From contig NZ_JACIDB010000004.1 of assembly GCF_014196115.1 (NCBI RefSeq), positions 1 to 64,000 on the forward strand: 64,000 nucleotides of DNA, read 5' to 3'. The notes under the pieces were generated by a model. It made no database searches and had not been told where the DNA came from. It saw only the letters and a program-made list of their open reading frames with translations. Made by a program: the position numbers and the translations under genes. Numbering within the stretch: the stretch's first letter is position 1; each line of letters opens with the position of its first letter. The stretch comes from Sphingomonas aquatilis. GTDB lineage: Bacteria; Pseudomonadota; Alphaproteobacteria; Sphingomonadales; Sphingomonadaceae. Below are positions 28,896 through 37,886 of this stretch, in pieces.

Positions 28896-30620
28896 CTAAA
28901 GCTTGGCGTGTTTGTGATCACTGCCGTCACTGTCGGCCCAATAACGCGTGCGGGGGGTCTGGCCGATTCCCGGATTGAGCTGATTCCGGGGGTCTATATC
29001 GCGATAGAATTCCGCCAGTTGGGCGGGAGCGACGTAGAGGTGGCCGACGTTGTGCTCGGCGGGATATTGGGCGCCGCGCGCGTCGAGCAGCGCCCAGAGC
29101 GCATGTTCAAAGGCGAGGGGATCGTTACCGCGTCGGACGATATAGTCCTGATGGAAGACGTGGCAGAAGAAATGGCCGTAATAGAGCGTGTGGATCACCT
29201 GGTCGGCCAGCGCTGGCGGCAGGTCCTCGACCCAGGCCTGCGCATTGCGCGGCAGCGCGACGTCGAGTGCGACGATGTCGGCGACCTCGCCGGCATGGAC
29301 CGCCCGATATCGGACGGCCGCCCCCGCCACCACGAACCGGTGGAGAAAGGTCTTGGCGCTGTCCGACGCGCTGCATTCCCGATGGTCGCCCACGGCGTCG
29401 CCCGGAAACAGCCGCGCCAGCAGCGCGCGGGTGTCGGCGCGCTGATCGCCCGACACCTTCAGGATCAGGTGATGCGCAAAAAGATCGCGATAGGCGCGCA
29501 TCCAGCCGGGCAGATGATCGGGCATGAACCGCGACGACCATTGCATCAGGCGGTCGCCCAGCCCCTTCGACACGCGATCCGCGACTGCATCGAACCGGGC
29601 CTTGGCGGCCAGGAGGGCAGGGAGCCGATGCGTGCCGAGCCGCTCGATAGCGAGGAACGTATCGCGCCCATATCGATCCGCGACGTCGAAGGCGGTCCGG
29701 TGGATGTATTCGCCCGCGATCGGCAGCCGATCGAAATCACGCAGCATCGTTCGGCGCAGGTCGGTCAGCCGATCGGGATCGTTGGTGCCGATGTAGAAGG
29801 TCGCGCTATCCTCTTCGCGCGCGAAGGTGTCGAGGCGCACCGCGAAGACGATCAGCTTCCCCGCGCTGCCCGACGCTTCGAACAGGCACCGCGGGTCGGC
29901 GTTGAAGCGGGCGGGACTGTCGCTGTCGATCGCCCGGACATGCTCGGCATAGCTGTGGTCGTGCGCCCAGCGATCGGGGGTGGCCTCGACGTCTGCTTCG
30001 GTGAAATCGCCGGTGTCGAGCCGCGACAGGATCGTGTGCGGATCGTCGCCGAGGGCGATGCCGAGATGATTGACCAGTTTTAGGCTGCCGTCCGGTTGCA
30101 CGGCGGCAAACAGGGCGAGCTGCGTATAGGCGGGGCCGCGCCGGATCAGCGATCCCCCCGAATTGTTGCAGACGCCGCCGACGACCGACGCGCCGAAGCA
30201 GGACGATCCGATCACCGAATGCGGTTCCCGCCCATAGGGTCGCAGCGTCTGTTCGAGCTCGTTCAGCGTCGCACCCGGCAGGCACACCACCTGCTCGCCG
30301 CCCCGGATCACGCGCAGCCGGGACAGACGGGTGGTGCTGATGATGACCAGGCCGCCCGGATAATCGTCGCCGTCGGGTGTCGAGCCGCCGATCAGTCCGG
30401 TATTCGACGCCTGCATGATGATCGAGACATCGGCGGCGACGCAGGCCTGCGCGACGCGCCACAGCTCGACCAACGTGGCCGGCTGCACGACCGCGATCGC
30501 CGGTCCGTCGCCGGTCCTGTATCCCTTGCGGAACCGCGCCGTGGCGCGCGGGCTGGCGAGCAGGTGACGCCCGCCCACAATGGCGCGCAGCCTCGCCAAG
30601 AGCGTCGCGGTGTCGGTCAT
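28896..30620 (-). CDS. dld: Quinone-dependent D-lactate dehydrogenase
   Basis: A 574-residue FAD enzyme of the Dld type that oxidises D-lactate to pyruvate and passes electrons to quinone at the inner membrane. The FAD-binding domain has IIMQASNTGLIGGSTPDGDD and VIGSSCFGASVVGGVCNNSG, and the C-terminal membrane-binding part has GHFFCHVFHQDYIV and YPAEHNVGHLYVAP, both close to E. coli Dld. ATG at 30620. It diverges from the PP2C-TonB receptor-symporter-murQ group. MurQ releases D-lactate from MurNAc 6-phosphate, so this enzyme plausibly consumes that product. Confidence 0.94.
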   Translation of the reverse strand: MTDTATLLARLRAIVGGRHLLASPRATARFRKGYRTGDGPAIAVVQPATLVELWRVAQACVAADVSIIMQASNTGLIGGSTPDGDDYPGGLVIISTTRLSRLRVIRGGEQVVCLPGATLNELEQTLRPYGREPHSVIGSSCFGASVVGGVCNNSGGSLIRRGPAYTQLALFAAVQPDGSLKLVNHLGIALGDDPHTILSRLDTGDFTEADVEATPDRWAHDHSYAEHVRAIDSDSPARFNADPRCLFEASGSAGKLIVFAVRLDTFAREEDSATFYIGTNDPDRLTDLRRTMLRDFDRLPIAGEYIHRTAFDVADRYGRDTFLAIERLGTHRLPALLAAKARFDAVADRVSKGLGDRLMQWSSRFMPDHLPGWMRAYRDLFAHHLILKVSGDQRADTRALLARLFPGDAVGDHRECSASDSAKTFLHRFVVAGAAVRYRAVHAGEVADIVALDVALPRNAQAWVEDLPPALADQVIHTLYYGHFFCHVFHQDYIVRRGNDPLAFEHALWALLDARGAQYPAEHNVGHLYVAPAQLAEFYRDIDPRNQLNPGIGQTPRTRYWADSDGSDHKHAKL

Positions 30621-30761
30621 GGCCGTGGCGCCGGGGTCATTGCGTCTGAACCTCCTGGTCGGTCATCGCACCCCTTCCATTCCCCCGGCCGATGTATGGG
30701 ATGCATGTCAGCGCACGATGCCATCATGCGAATAAATACCAGTCCGGTACGGCATGCAAGT

Positions 30762-30775
30762 GGCATCATATTGGT
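30762..30775. promoter_or_regulatory. Candidate operator half-site upstream of the PP2C gene
   Basis: The sequence GGCATCATATTGGT shares GGCAT and ATTGGT with the reverse complement of 31722-31732 (GGCATATTGGT) upstream of the TonB receptor, differing by a three-base insertion. It may be a site for the GntR regulator encoded at the end of the cluster. Seen by eye only. Confidence 0.25.
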
Positions 30776-30831
30776 TTGCGCGTCGGCTGCGAAGTTGGTA
30801 GCCTTCCACACGTACGGGCTGGGAGCATGTC

Positions 30832-31689
30832 ATGTTGAGGATCGACGTCGCGCTGTCCGACGGGCAGGGCCCTGTCAACGAGGACGCGATCGGCCATCAT
30901 GGGAATGCCGCCTGGGTGATCGATGGCGCCACCGGCATCGGCCCATCGATACTCGACGCGCCGAGCGACGCGGCATGGCTGGCCCAGACCGCCAACCGGC
31001 TGCTCGCCGAAGCGCTTGCAGACGATCCGGACTGCCCGACGATCGCGCTGCTGCGCACCGTCATGACGCGGTGCGCCGAAGCGCTGGCGCGGGTGCAATT
31101 GCGCGCGGATGTCGATCCCTGCGATCTTCCCTCGGCCGCCTTCGCCATGGTTCGCGTCATCGACGATGCGGTCGAGATCACCAGCCTTGCCGATTGCCGC
31201 GTGGCGGCGGTCGATGAGATGGGCGCGGCGCGATTGTACGGCGCGTCCGACCTCGAGATCGTCGAGGGGCGGACATTGGCGGCCGTGAAGGCGATCTACG
31301 ACGCGGAGCCGACGATCGATCCCGATGCGCTGAAGTTGCGGCTGTTGCCCGGATTGCGCGTCAATCGCTGCCTGAAGAATTGCGAGGGCGGCTATTGGGT
31401 CTTTGGACCGGAGGCCGCGGCGGCGGACCATGTCTGGCAGACGAGGCTTCCCTTGCAGCCCGGGCAGCGCTTTGCGATCGCCAGCGACGGGTTCCTGCGC
31501 CTCGTTGAACTGTTCGGCATCGCGACGCCCGCCGATCTGCTGACGATCGCCACGCCGGAAGACGCGCAGGCGTGGCTGGCACGGCTGCGTGACATCGAAC
31601 GCGAGCCGGACTCCCTGCACCGTCACACCCGGGTCAAGCGGCACGACGATGCCAGCCTGATCGTTTGCAGCTGGGACGTTCCGAGCTGA
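30832..31689 (+). CDS. PP2C-like protein serine/threonine phosphatase
   Basis: A 285-residue protein with the metal-binding motifs of PP2C phosphatases: DVALSDGQGPVNEDAIG, AAWVIDGATGIGPS (the usual DGxGG is DGATG here), AIASDGFLRLVELFG, and RVKRHDDASLIVC near the C-terminus, which supplies the last metal Asp. It appears cytoplasmic, with no signal peptide or sensor domain. The first gene of the plus-strand cluster leading to murQ, and divergent from dld. No partner kinase is seen in the window. Confidence 0.8.
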   Translation: MLRIDVALSDGQGPVNEDAIGHHGNAAWVIDGATGIGPSILDAPSDAAWLAQTANRLLAEALADDPDCPTIALLRTVMTRCAEALARVQLRADVDPCDLPSAAFAMVRVIDDAVEITSLADCRVAAVDEMGAARLYGASDLEIVEGRTLAAVKAIYDAEPTIDPDALKLRLLPGLRVNRCLKNCEGGYWVFGPEAAAADHVWQTRLPLQPGQRFAIASDGFLRLVELFGIATPADLLTIATPEDAQAWLARLRDIEREPDSLHRHTRVKRHDDASLIVCSWDVPS

Positions 31690-31712
31690 CACCGACACCC
31701 GACGCCGATCCC

Positions 31713-31738
31713 TGCCATAATACCAATATGCCATACCA
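31713..31738. promoter_or_regulatory. Candidate operator: repeated TGCCATA..ACCA motif upstream of the TonB receptor
   Basis: Two direct copies, TGCCATAATACCA (31713-31725) and TGCCATACCA (31729-31738), lie 115 bp upstream of the TonB receptor start. A related inverted motif lies ahead of the PP2C gene. HutC-type GntR regulators bind short AT-centred sites of similar size, and such a regulator is encoded in the same cluster. Function is inference. Confidence 0.3.
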
Positions 31739-31852
31739 CCTCTTTACAGGCATAAGACAGGTATGCATTATCCCTGCCTTGCCAGCGTCTCGCCGGGTCC
31801 CATGATGACCGGGCGGCGGCGCCGGGTTCGGGTTCAAGGGAGGAACTCCATC

Positions 31853-34588
31853 ATGGTGACGTCGTACCGACATACCGTAGCCGTCGCGGCTCTGGCCATT
31901 GCCCTTGCACAGATGCCCGGTGTGGCGCACGCGCAGACCGTTCCCGCGGCGACGGACCCGAGCGTGCCCGTGACAGGCGACGACATCGTGGTGACGGGGA
32001 CGCGGATTGCGATTCCCGGCCTGACCAGCAGCAGCCCCGTCGCATCGACCGGCGAGGAGCAGATCAAGCTGCAGTCCGCGCTGACGATCGAGGATTTCTC
32101 GACCAAGATCCCGCAGCTGTCGGGCGGCGTGCGCCAGGGTTCGCAGGGGAGCGATGCGTTCGGGGCACAGGTGCTGGAGCTGCGCAACTTCGGCCAGAGT
32201 CGGTCGCTGGTACTGATCGACGGCACGCGAGCGGCGCCGTTCAGCTTCCGCAACTCGGTCGACGTCAACGCCATCCCCGCCTCGCTCATCAAGCGCGTCG
32301 ACGTGCTCACCGGCGGTGCCGCCGCCGTCTATGGCGCGGATGCGGTCGCGGGCGTCGTCAACTTTATCCTCAACGACGATTACAAGGGCCTGCGCGGAAC
32401 GGCGACCAGCCGCCTGTCGGTCCATGGCGGCGCGCAATATGGCGCCTCGCTGATGATGGGCACCGGCATCGGCGATGCCGGCAATCTGGTGATCGCGGCG
32501 GACTATACCCAGCGCGATGGCGTGCGGGCCGGGCAGCGCGACTGGGCGGCGACGCCCAATCAGACGATCCCCAGCATCGGCGGCGTCTTCACCGATGTCG
32601 CCAGCGGCCGTCGCTTCGGCTTCACCGACGATGGCACGTTCACGACCAGCCCGTCCGCCACTTCGAACATCTCGGCGAGCTATCCGCTGATCTCGCCGTT
32701 GAAGCGGATCAATGTCGCCGCGCTGTATAAATATGCGATCACGCCGCAGATCGAGCTGTACGGCCGGGCGATGTTCACCAATGCGCGCACCGAAGAGACC
32801 GGCACGCCCGGCGCGGCGCCGGCCTCGGTCAGCCGCACGGTCGGGATCAGCGCCACCAATCCGTTCCTGACCGACGCGATCCGCAACCAGCTGACCTTCG
32901 TCAACGGCGTCGCGCAGGTGAACGTCTCGCGCTCGCTCACTGAGCTGGGCCTCATCACCTATGCGACCGAACGCAACACATTGCAGTTCCAGTCGGGGCT
33001 GCGCGGGCCGCTGACCGATGCGATCCGATGGAACGTCTATGCGCAATATGGCCGCTCGACCGAATCGTCGCTGATCTCGGGCGACGGGCTCGTCACCAAT
33101 GCGGCGGGTGCGAACAACTTCGCCTCGATCGTCAACACCGTGAACATCTTCGGCCCGCGCCAACCAGGCCTCGCCGCCGCGCTCGGCAGCCCGATCAACG
33201 GCTTCGATCGCAAGCGCGACCAGTTCGTCACCGCGGCGACGATCAGCGGCAGCCTCGCCGACCTGTTCGCGCTGCCCGCCGGGCCGATCGGCTTTGCCGT
33301 CGGCGTCGAATATCGCCGCGAGACGGCGAGTATCACGCAGGACAGCGCGCTGCTGACCGGCAACACCTATCGCCAGGGCGTGCAAGCGGCATACAGCGGC
33401 GCGTTCGACGTACGCGAACTGTACGGCGAAGTACTGGTGCCGCTGATCCACGACACGCCGTTGATCCGCAAGCTCTCGGTGGGCGGCGCGTATCGCCTGT
33501 CGGACTATAATCTGTTCGGCACGCACGGGACGTGGAAGGTCGAGGGTAATTGGGAGGTGGATCGCAACCTGCGGCTGCGCGGCACCTATCAGCGCGTGCT
33601 GCGCACCCCCAATTTCGGCGAATTCGCCGCCACCACCTCATCGCTGCCGTTCAGCAGCCTCGTCACCGTCGATCGGCTGAAGCCGCGCTACGGCGGCGAT
33701 CCGTGCGTGATCGGCACGGGCGATGCCGCGCAGTGCAAGCGGTTCGGCGCGCCGGCGGTGGGCTCGATCAATTCGAATGCCGCCAGCTACCTGACCGGCA
33801 ATTATTATTATGGCGGCAACCCCGCGATCCAGCCGGAGACGGGCTATACGACGACCGCGGGCGCGGTGTTCACGCCGACGGTTATCCCCGGGTTGAACGT
33901 CACGGTCGACTATTACAATCTCGACCTGCGTGGCGCGGTAGGCGTGATCCAGCCGATCGCGGCGATCACGAGCTGCTACATCACCAATCCGACCGCGGGT
34001 AATCCGCTGTGCGGGCTGGTCACGCGCAACCCGAACGGCAGCTTCGCCGACGCCTTCGTCAACAACCAGAATCTCGGCCGGCTGCTGCAACGCGGCTTCG
34101 ACATTTCGGCGGCCTATACGCTGCGGGCGGACTGGCTGCCGGGCAGGGGGCTGCGCGCCAGCTATCAGGGCAATATCGTCACGTCGTATCTGATCCAGGC
34201 GAACCCGACCGTGTCGGCGGTACAGTGCAAGGGCACGTTCGGCGCCACCTGTTCGAGCGACGGGACCACGCTGGTCCAGCCCGCCTATCGGCACACCGCG
34301 GGGATCGGCGTGCTGCTCGACAAGGGCGTGATCCAGTTCGACTGGCAGCGCATCGGCAAGGTGCGGTCGAGCACGGTCGGATCGACGGAGGTGATCAAGG
34401 CGCAGGACACGTTCGACCTGTCGGCCTCGTACGACTTTACCGACAGGGTGACGATGAGCGCGGGCGTCTACAATCTGTTCGACCGCAACCCGCCGCGCGT
34501 GTCGTCCGGCGGTGTCTTCAACACCTTCCCCGACACGTACGACATTCTGGGGCGGACGATCGGCGTTTCGCTGACTGCGCATCTGTGA
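31853..34588 (+). CDS. TonB-dependent receptor
   Basis: A 911-residue outer-membrane receptor. A signal peptide covers residues 1-26 (TVAVAALAIALAQMPGVAHA). A TonB-box-like segment DDIVVTGTRIAIPG comes next, then the plug (SLVLIDGTRAAPFSF, IKRVDVLTGGAAAVYGADAV, GVVNFILND) and a 22-strand-type barrel. The C-terminus is GRTIGVSLTAHL. ATG at 31853 has GGGAGGA upstream, so the longer open frame is rejected. Followed by a sodium symporter, murQ and a GntR regulator, which suggests uptake of a muropeptide or amino-sugar substrate rather than iron. Confidence 0.92.
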   Translation: MVTSYRHTVAVAALAIALAQMPGVAHAQTVPAATDPSVPVTGDDIVVTGTRIAIPGLTSSSPVASTGEEQIKLQSALTIEDFSTKIPQLSGGVRQGSQGSDAFGAQVLELRNFGQSRSLVLIDGTRAAPFSFRNSVDVNAIPASLIKRVDVLTGGAAAVYGADAVAGVVNFILNDDYKGLRGTATSRLSVHGGAQYGASLMMGTGIGDAGNLVIAADYTQRDGVRAGQRDWAATPNQTIPSIGGVFTDVASGRRFGFTDDGTFTTSPSATSNISASYPLISPLKRINVAALYKYAITPQIELYGRAMFTNARTEETGTPGAAPASVSRTVGISATNPFLTDAIRNQLTFVNGVAQVNVSRSLTELGLITYATERNTLQFQSGLRGPLTDAIRWNVYAQYGRSTESSLISGDGLVTNAAGANNFASIVNTVNIFGPRQPGLAAALGSPINGFDRKRDQFVTAATISGSLADLFALPAGPIGFAVGVEYRRETASITQDSALLTGNTYRQGVQAAYSGAFDVRELYGEVLVPLIHDTPLIRKLSVGGAYRLSDYNLFGTHGTWKVEGNWEVDRNLRLRGTYQRVLRTPNFGEFAATTSSLPFSSLVTVDRLKPRYGGDPCVIGTGDAAQCKRFGAPAVGSINSNAASYLTGNYYYGGNPAIQPETGYTTTAGAVFTPTVIPGLNVTVDYYNLDLRGAVGVIQPIAAITSCYITNPTAGNPLCGLVTRNPNGSFADAFVNNQNLGRLLQRGFDISAAYTLRADWLPGRGLRASYQGNIVTSYLIQANPTVSAVQCKGTFGATCSSDGTTLVQPAYRHTAGIGVLLDKGVIQFDWQRIGKVRSSTVGSTEVIKAQDTFDLSASYDFTDRVTMSAGVYNLFDRNPPRVSSGGVFNTFPDTYDILGRTIGVSLTAHL

Positions 34589-34685
34589 TCGCCCGGCATC
34601 AGGATCGCACCCGCCCGATCGACGGGGCGTGCGGGCCGTTCATCGGCCGCAGACATCCGGTCCAACGCAAGCGGAGCATGGCTCG

Positions 34686-36242
34686 ATGATGTTGCCCTTT
34701 TCTGTCGCCGACTGGCTCGTCATCGCGGCCTATCTGCTGTTGCTGGTCGCGGGCGGATGGATGTTCACGCCCCGCAAGACCGAGTCCGCCCACGATTATT
34801 TCCTGGCCGGCGGCAACGTTCCCGCCTGGCTGGCGGCATTGTCCGTCCTGTCGGCAACCCAGTCGGCCGCGACGTTCCTGGGCGGGCCGGATTACGGCTA
34901 TCGCGGCGACCTGACCTATCTGACCGGCAATATCGGCGGGCTGATCGGTGCGATCTTCGTCGCCCATGTGCTGATCCCGCGCTTCTATGCCATCCGCGCG
35001 ACCACCGCCTATGAGTTGCTGACGCTGCGCTTCAGCGAACGCGCGACGCGCTGGGCGGGCGGCATGTTCCTGATCGGGCGCGTCTTTGCCGGGGGCGCGC
35101 GCGTGTATCTTGCCGCGATCGCACTGGCGATGGTCGTCACGGGCAGCGTCGGGGCGCAGGGGATCATGATCGCGGCGGCCGCGCTGATCGTGGCAAGCGT
35201 CGCCTTCACCTTCGTCGGCGGCCTGAAATCGGTGCTGTGGAACGACCTGATCCAGTTCATCGTCTACGTCGGGTCGGCGGTGGCGGTGGTCGTGTTCCTG
35301 CGCCTGTCGATCCCGGCGTCCAACGCCCAGATCCTGCACGCGCTGGCGCATACGCCCGAAGGCGTCGACAAGCTGCGTCTCTTCGATTTCTCGTTCGATC
35401 TGTCCCGGCCGTTTTCGATGCTGGCGATCGTGACCGGCATCGCGCTGCTCTACATCGCGAATGCGGGCATGGATCAGGACACCACGCAGCGGCTGCTGTC
35501 GTGCAAGGACGCCAAGACGGGCGCGCGCAGCCTGTACCTGTCCGTCCTGGCGACGGTGCCGACGGTCGGCATGTTCATCGTGATCGGCCTGCTGCTCTAT
35601 ATCTTCTACAACCGCCCGGACCTGATGGGCGGCACCGGTGCCGTCGCGGCCAGCCAGTTCGGCGGCGAGAAGATCAGCATCTTCATGCATTATATCCTCA
35701 CCGAATTGCCCGGCGGTCTGCGCGGTCTGGTGACGATCGGCATCTGCGCCGCCGCGGTCGCGACGACCAATTCCGCGCTCAACGCGATGTCGTCGGTGCT
35801 GGTGCAGGACTTCTACCGTCCCTGGCGCGACCGGCGCGGACCGGTGGAGGAGCATCACTTCGTCCAGGCCGGGCGCGCGGGCATGGGGGTGATCGGCTTT
35901 GCGATGTTCCTGATGGCGGTCGCGTCCTACTATTGGCAGCGCCACAGTTCGATGGGTCTGCTGGAGTTTGCGTTGCAGGTGATGGTGTTCAGCTATGCTG
36001 GGCTGCTGGGCGTCTATTTCACCGCGGTCTTCACCACCCGCGGCACCACCGGATCGGCGATCGCCGCGCTGCTGATCGGCTTTGTCACGATCGTGTTGCT
36101 GCAACCCGCTATCGCCAAGGCGATCGGTCTGCCGCTGGTCCTCACCGGCCTGTCCTTTCCGTTTCAGCTGTGTCTGGGAACGGCCGTCGCCTTCCTGGTC
36201 TGCGCCGCGCCAGCCGGCCCGGCATCGCATCGAGGTCGTTGA
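34686..36242 (+). CDS. Sodium:solute symporter (SSS family), probable amino-sugar transporter
   Basis: A 518-residue inner-membrane transporter with about 13 membrane helices. It has the SSS-family sequence KTESAHDYFLAGGNVPAWLA, SVLSATQSAATFLGGPDYGY in helix 2, NAGMDQDTTQRLLSCKDAKT (cytoplasmic loop signature) and AAVATTNSALNAMSSVLVQD. Its start at 34686 is the first ATG of an ATGATG pair; the open frame upstream has no site. It overlaps no gene but its stop abuts the murQ start (TGATATG). By context it would carry MurNAc or a related sugar across the inner membrane; substrate is inferred. Confidence 0.9.
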   Translation: MMLPFSVADWLVIAAYLLLLVAGGWMFTPRKTESAHDYFLAGGNVPAWLAALSVLSATQSAATFLGGPDYGYRGDLTYLTGNIGGLIGAIFVAHVLIPRFYAIRATTAYELLTLRFSERATRWAGGMFLIGRVFAGGARVYLAAIALAMVVTGSVGAQGIMIAAAALIVASVAFTFVGGLKSVLWNDLIQFIVYVGSAVAVVVFLRLSIPASNAQILHALAHTPEGVDKLRLFDFSFDLSRPFSMLAIVTGIALLYIANAGMDQDTTQRLLSCKDAKTGARSLYLSVLATVPTVGMFIVIGLLLYIFYNRPDLMGGTGAVAASQFGGEKISIFMHYILTELPGGLRGLVTIGICAAAVATTNSALNAMSSVLVQDFYRPWRDRRGPVEEHHFVQAGRAGMGVIGFAMFLMAVASYYWQRHSSMGLLEFALQVMVFSYAGLLGVYFTAVFTTRGTTGSAIAALLIGFVTIVLLQPAIAKAIGLPLVLTGLSFPFQLCLGTAVAFLVCAAPAGPASHRGR

Positions 36243-36243
36243 T

Positions 36244-37140
36244 ATGATGAACACCGAAGCGCTCGATCCCCGGTTCCTCGAACTCGACCTGTGGCCGACC
36301 CAGTCGGCCGTCGAGGCGATGCTGGAGGGGCAGATGGCGGCCATCGCGGCGCTCCAGTCGCAGGTCGCCGCGATCGCGGATGCGGCGGAAGCGGCCGCTG
36401 CGCGGCTGGAGCATGACGGGCGGCTGATCTTCGTTGGGGCGGGCACATCGGGCCGGCTGGCGGTTCAGGATGGGACCGAGCTTCACCCGACCTTTGGCTG
36501 GCCGATGGATCGCCTCGTCTTTCTGATGGCAGGCGGCATGGGCGCGCTGACGGAAGCGCGCGAGGGGGCGGAGGACGATGTCGAGGCCGCGCACCGCGAC
36601 ATCGATGCCCGCGACCTCACCGCGTCCGACGTCGTCATCGGTGTCGCCGCCAGCGGGCGGACGCCCTATACCGTCGCCGTGATCGAACGTGCGCGGGCGC
36701 TTGGCGCGTTGACGATCGGCATCACCAACAATCCCGACATGCCGCTGAGCGAGCAGGCCGAGCACGTGATCATCGCGGACACCGGCAGCGAGGTTCTGGC
36801 CGGATCGACGCGGATGAAGGCGGGCACTGCGCAAAAGGCGGTGCTGAACCTGCTGTCGACCGCGGTGATGCTGCGGCTCGGCCTCGTCTATCGCGGGCGC
36901 ATGGTGGCGATGCGCGTCTCCAATGCGAAGCTCTTGGTACGGGCGCGCCGCATGGTGCAGGACCTTGCCGGCGTCGATGCCGAGGTCGCCGCTCGCTCGC
37001 TCGAGCTGGCGGACAACGACATTCGGCTGGGCATCGTCGTCGCCATGGGGAACCCGGTCGAGACGGCGGCGCAGCTGCTCGACGCCCATCGCGGCAGCCT
37101 GCGTGACGTCCTGCACGCCATCGGCAAGCGGGAGGCGTAA
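36244..37140 (+). CDS. murQ: N-acetylmuramic acid 6-phosphate etherase
   Basis: A 298-residue SIS-fold lyase that splits MurNAc 6-phosphate into GlcNAc 6-phosphate and D-lactate. Diagnostic motifs are GRLIFVGAGTSGRLAVQDGT, ELHPTF, the second sugar-binding region ASGRTPYTVAVIERA, GITNNPDMPLSEQAE, and TGSEVLAGSTRMKAGTAQKA. N-terminal ALDPRFLELDLWPTQ is also typical. It begins one base after the symporter stop, so the two are co-translated. No MurNAc kinase (AnmK or AmgK type) is visible in the window. Confidence 0.96.
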   Translation: MMNTEALDPRFLELDLWPTQSAVEAMLEGQMAAIAALQSQVAAIADAAEAAAARLEHDGRLIFVGAGTSGRLAVQDGTELHPTFGWPMDRLVFLMAGGMGALTEAREGAEDDVEAAHRDIDARDLTASDVVIGVAASGRTPYTVAVIERARALGALTIGITNNPDMPLSEQAEHVIIADTGSEVLAGSTRMKAGTAQKAVLNLLSTAVMLRLGLVYRGRMVAMRVSNAKLLVRARRMVQDLAGVDAEVAARSLELADNDIRLGIVVAMGNPVETAAQLLDAHRGSLRDVLHAIGKREA

Positions 37141-37142
37141 CG

Positions 37143-37871
37143 GTGCGCGACATCGCCTGGACGCGCAGCGACGAAGCGACGCCCTTGTACATGCAGCTCG
37201 CCCAGCGCCTGCGCGAGCATATCGACGGCGGCGGCATCGATCCCGGCAGCGCGCTGCCCTCCGAACGCGAGCTCAGCGAAATGGCGGGCCTGTCGCGCGT
37301 TACGGTGCGCAAGGGCATCAAGCAGCTGATCGATGAAGGCGTGGTGATCAGCAAACACGGGTCGGGCACCTTCGTCGCACGGCGGATCGAGACCGCAGGC
37401 GCGAAGCTCAACAGTTTCAGCGACGACACGCGCTCGCGCGGGCAGGATCCGGGGGTGGTCTGGATTTACAAATCCTATGCCCTGGCGACCGAAGAGGAAG
37501 CCGCCGTGCTGGAAGTGTCGCCGGATGTCCGCGTCGCGCGACTAGGCCGCGTACGGCTGGCTGGTGATGAGCCGCTGGCGATCGAACATGCGGTGATCCC
37601 GGCGGTATTCATGCCCGATCTCGATGCGCTGGGCGATTCGCTCTATCAAGCGCTCGACGTCCATGGCTTTCGGCCGACATCGGGCACGCAACGCATCCGC
37701 GCGTCGCTGGCGACCGAAACCGAAGCGGGGATCCTGAGCGTCCGCCAGCATTCCGAGGTCTTGCGGATCGAGCGCCGTACGCGGATTCCCGACGGTCGCA
37801 TCGTCGAATTTACCCGCTCGGTCTATCGGGGGGATCGCTATGAGTTCGTGACGGACCTCAACGTCATTTGA
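37143..37871 (+). CDS. GntR-family (HutC/UTRA) transcriptional regulator
   Basis: A 242-residue repressor-type protein. The N-terminal winged helix has TPLYMQLAQRLREHIDGG, LPSERELSEMAGLSRVTVRK and ISKHGSGTFVARRI. The C-terminal UTRA ligand domain spans about residues 95-240 (EVSPDVRVARLGRVRL ... RIVEFTRSVYRGDRYEF). Start GTG at 37143, two bases after murQ, so it belongs to the same transcript. UTRA regulators of this type (NagR/YvoA) sense amino-sugar phosphates, which suits control of the PP2C-receptor-symporter-murQ group and perhaps dld. Confidence 0.92.
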   Translation: MRDIAWTRSDEATPLYMQLAQRLREHIDGGGIDPGSALPSERELSEMAGLSRVTVRKGIKQLIDEGVVISKHGSGTFVARRIETAGAKLNSFSDDTRSRGQDPGVVWIYKSYALATEEEAAVLEVSPDVRVARLGRVRLAGDEPLAIEHAVIPAVFMPDLDALGDSLYQALDVHGFRPTSGTQRIRASLATETEAGILSVRQHSEVLRIERRTRIPDGRIVEFTRSVYRGDRYEFVTDLNVI

Positions 37872-37886
37872 TCTGCCCTGCGGCGG

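Noticed and set aside
28821..30083. 420-codon open frame on plus opposite dld
   Set aside because: Shadow frame; the minus-strand Dld motifs are decisive.
31763..31852. Upstream start extending the TonB receptor by 30 residues
   Set aside because: It would bury the signal peptide; the ATG at 31853 has a clear ribosome-binding site.
34599..36446. 615-codon open frame on minus opposite the symporter
   Set aside because: Antisense shadow of the SSS transporter, His/Arg/Gln-rich with no family features.
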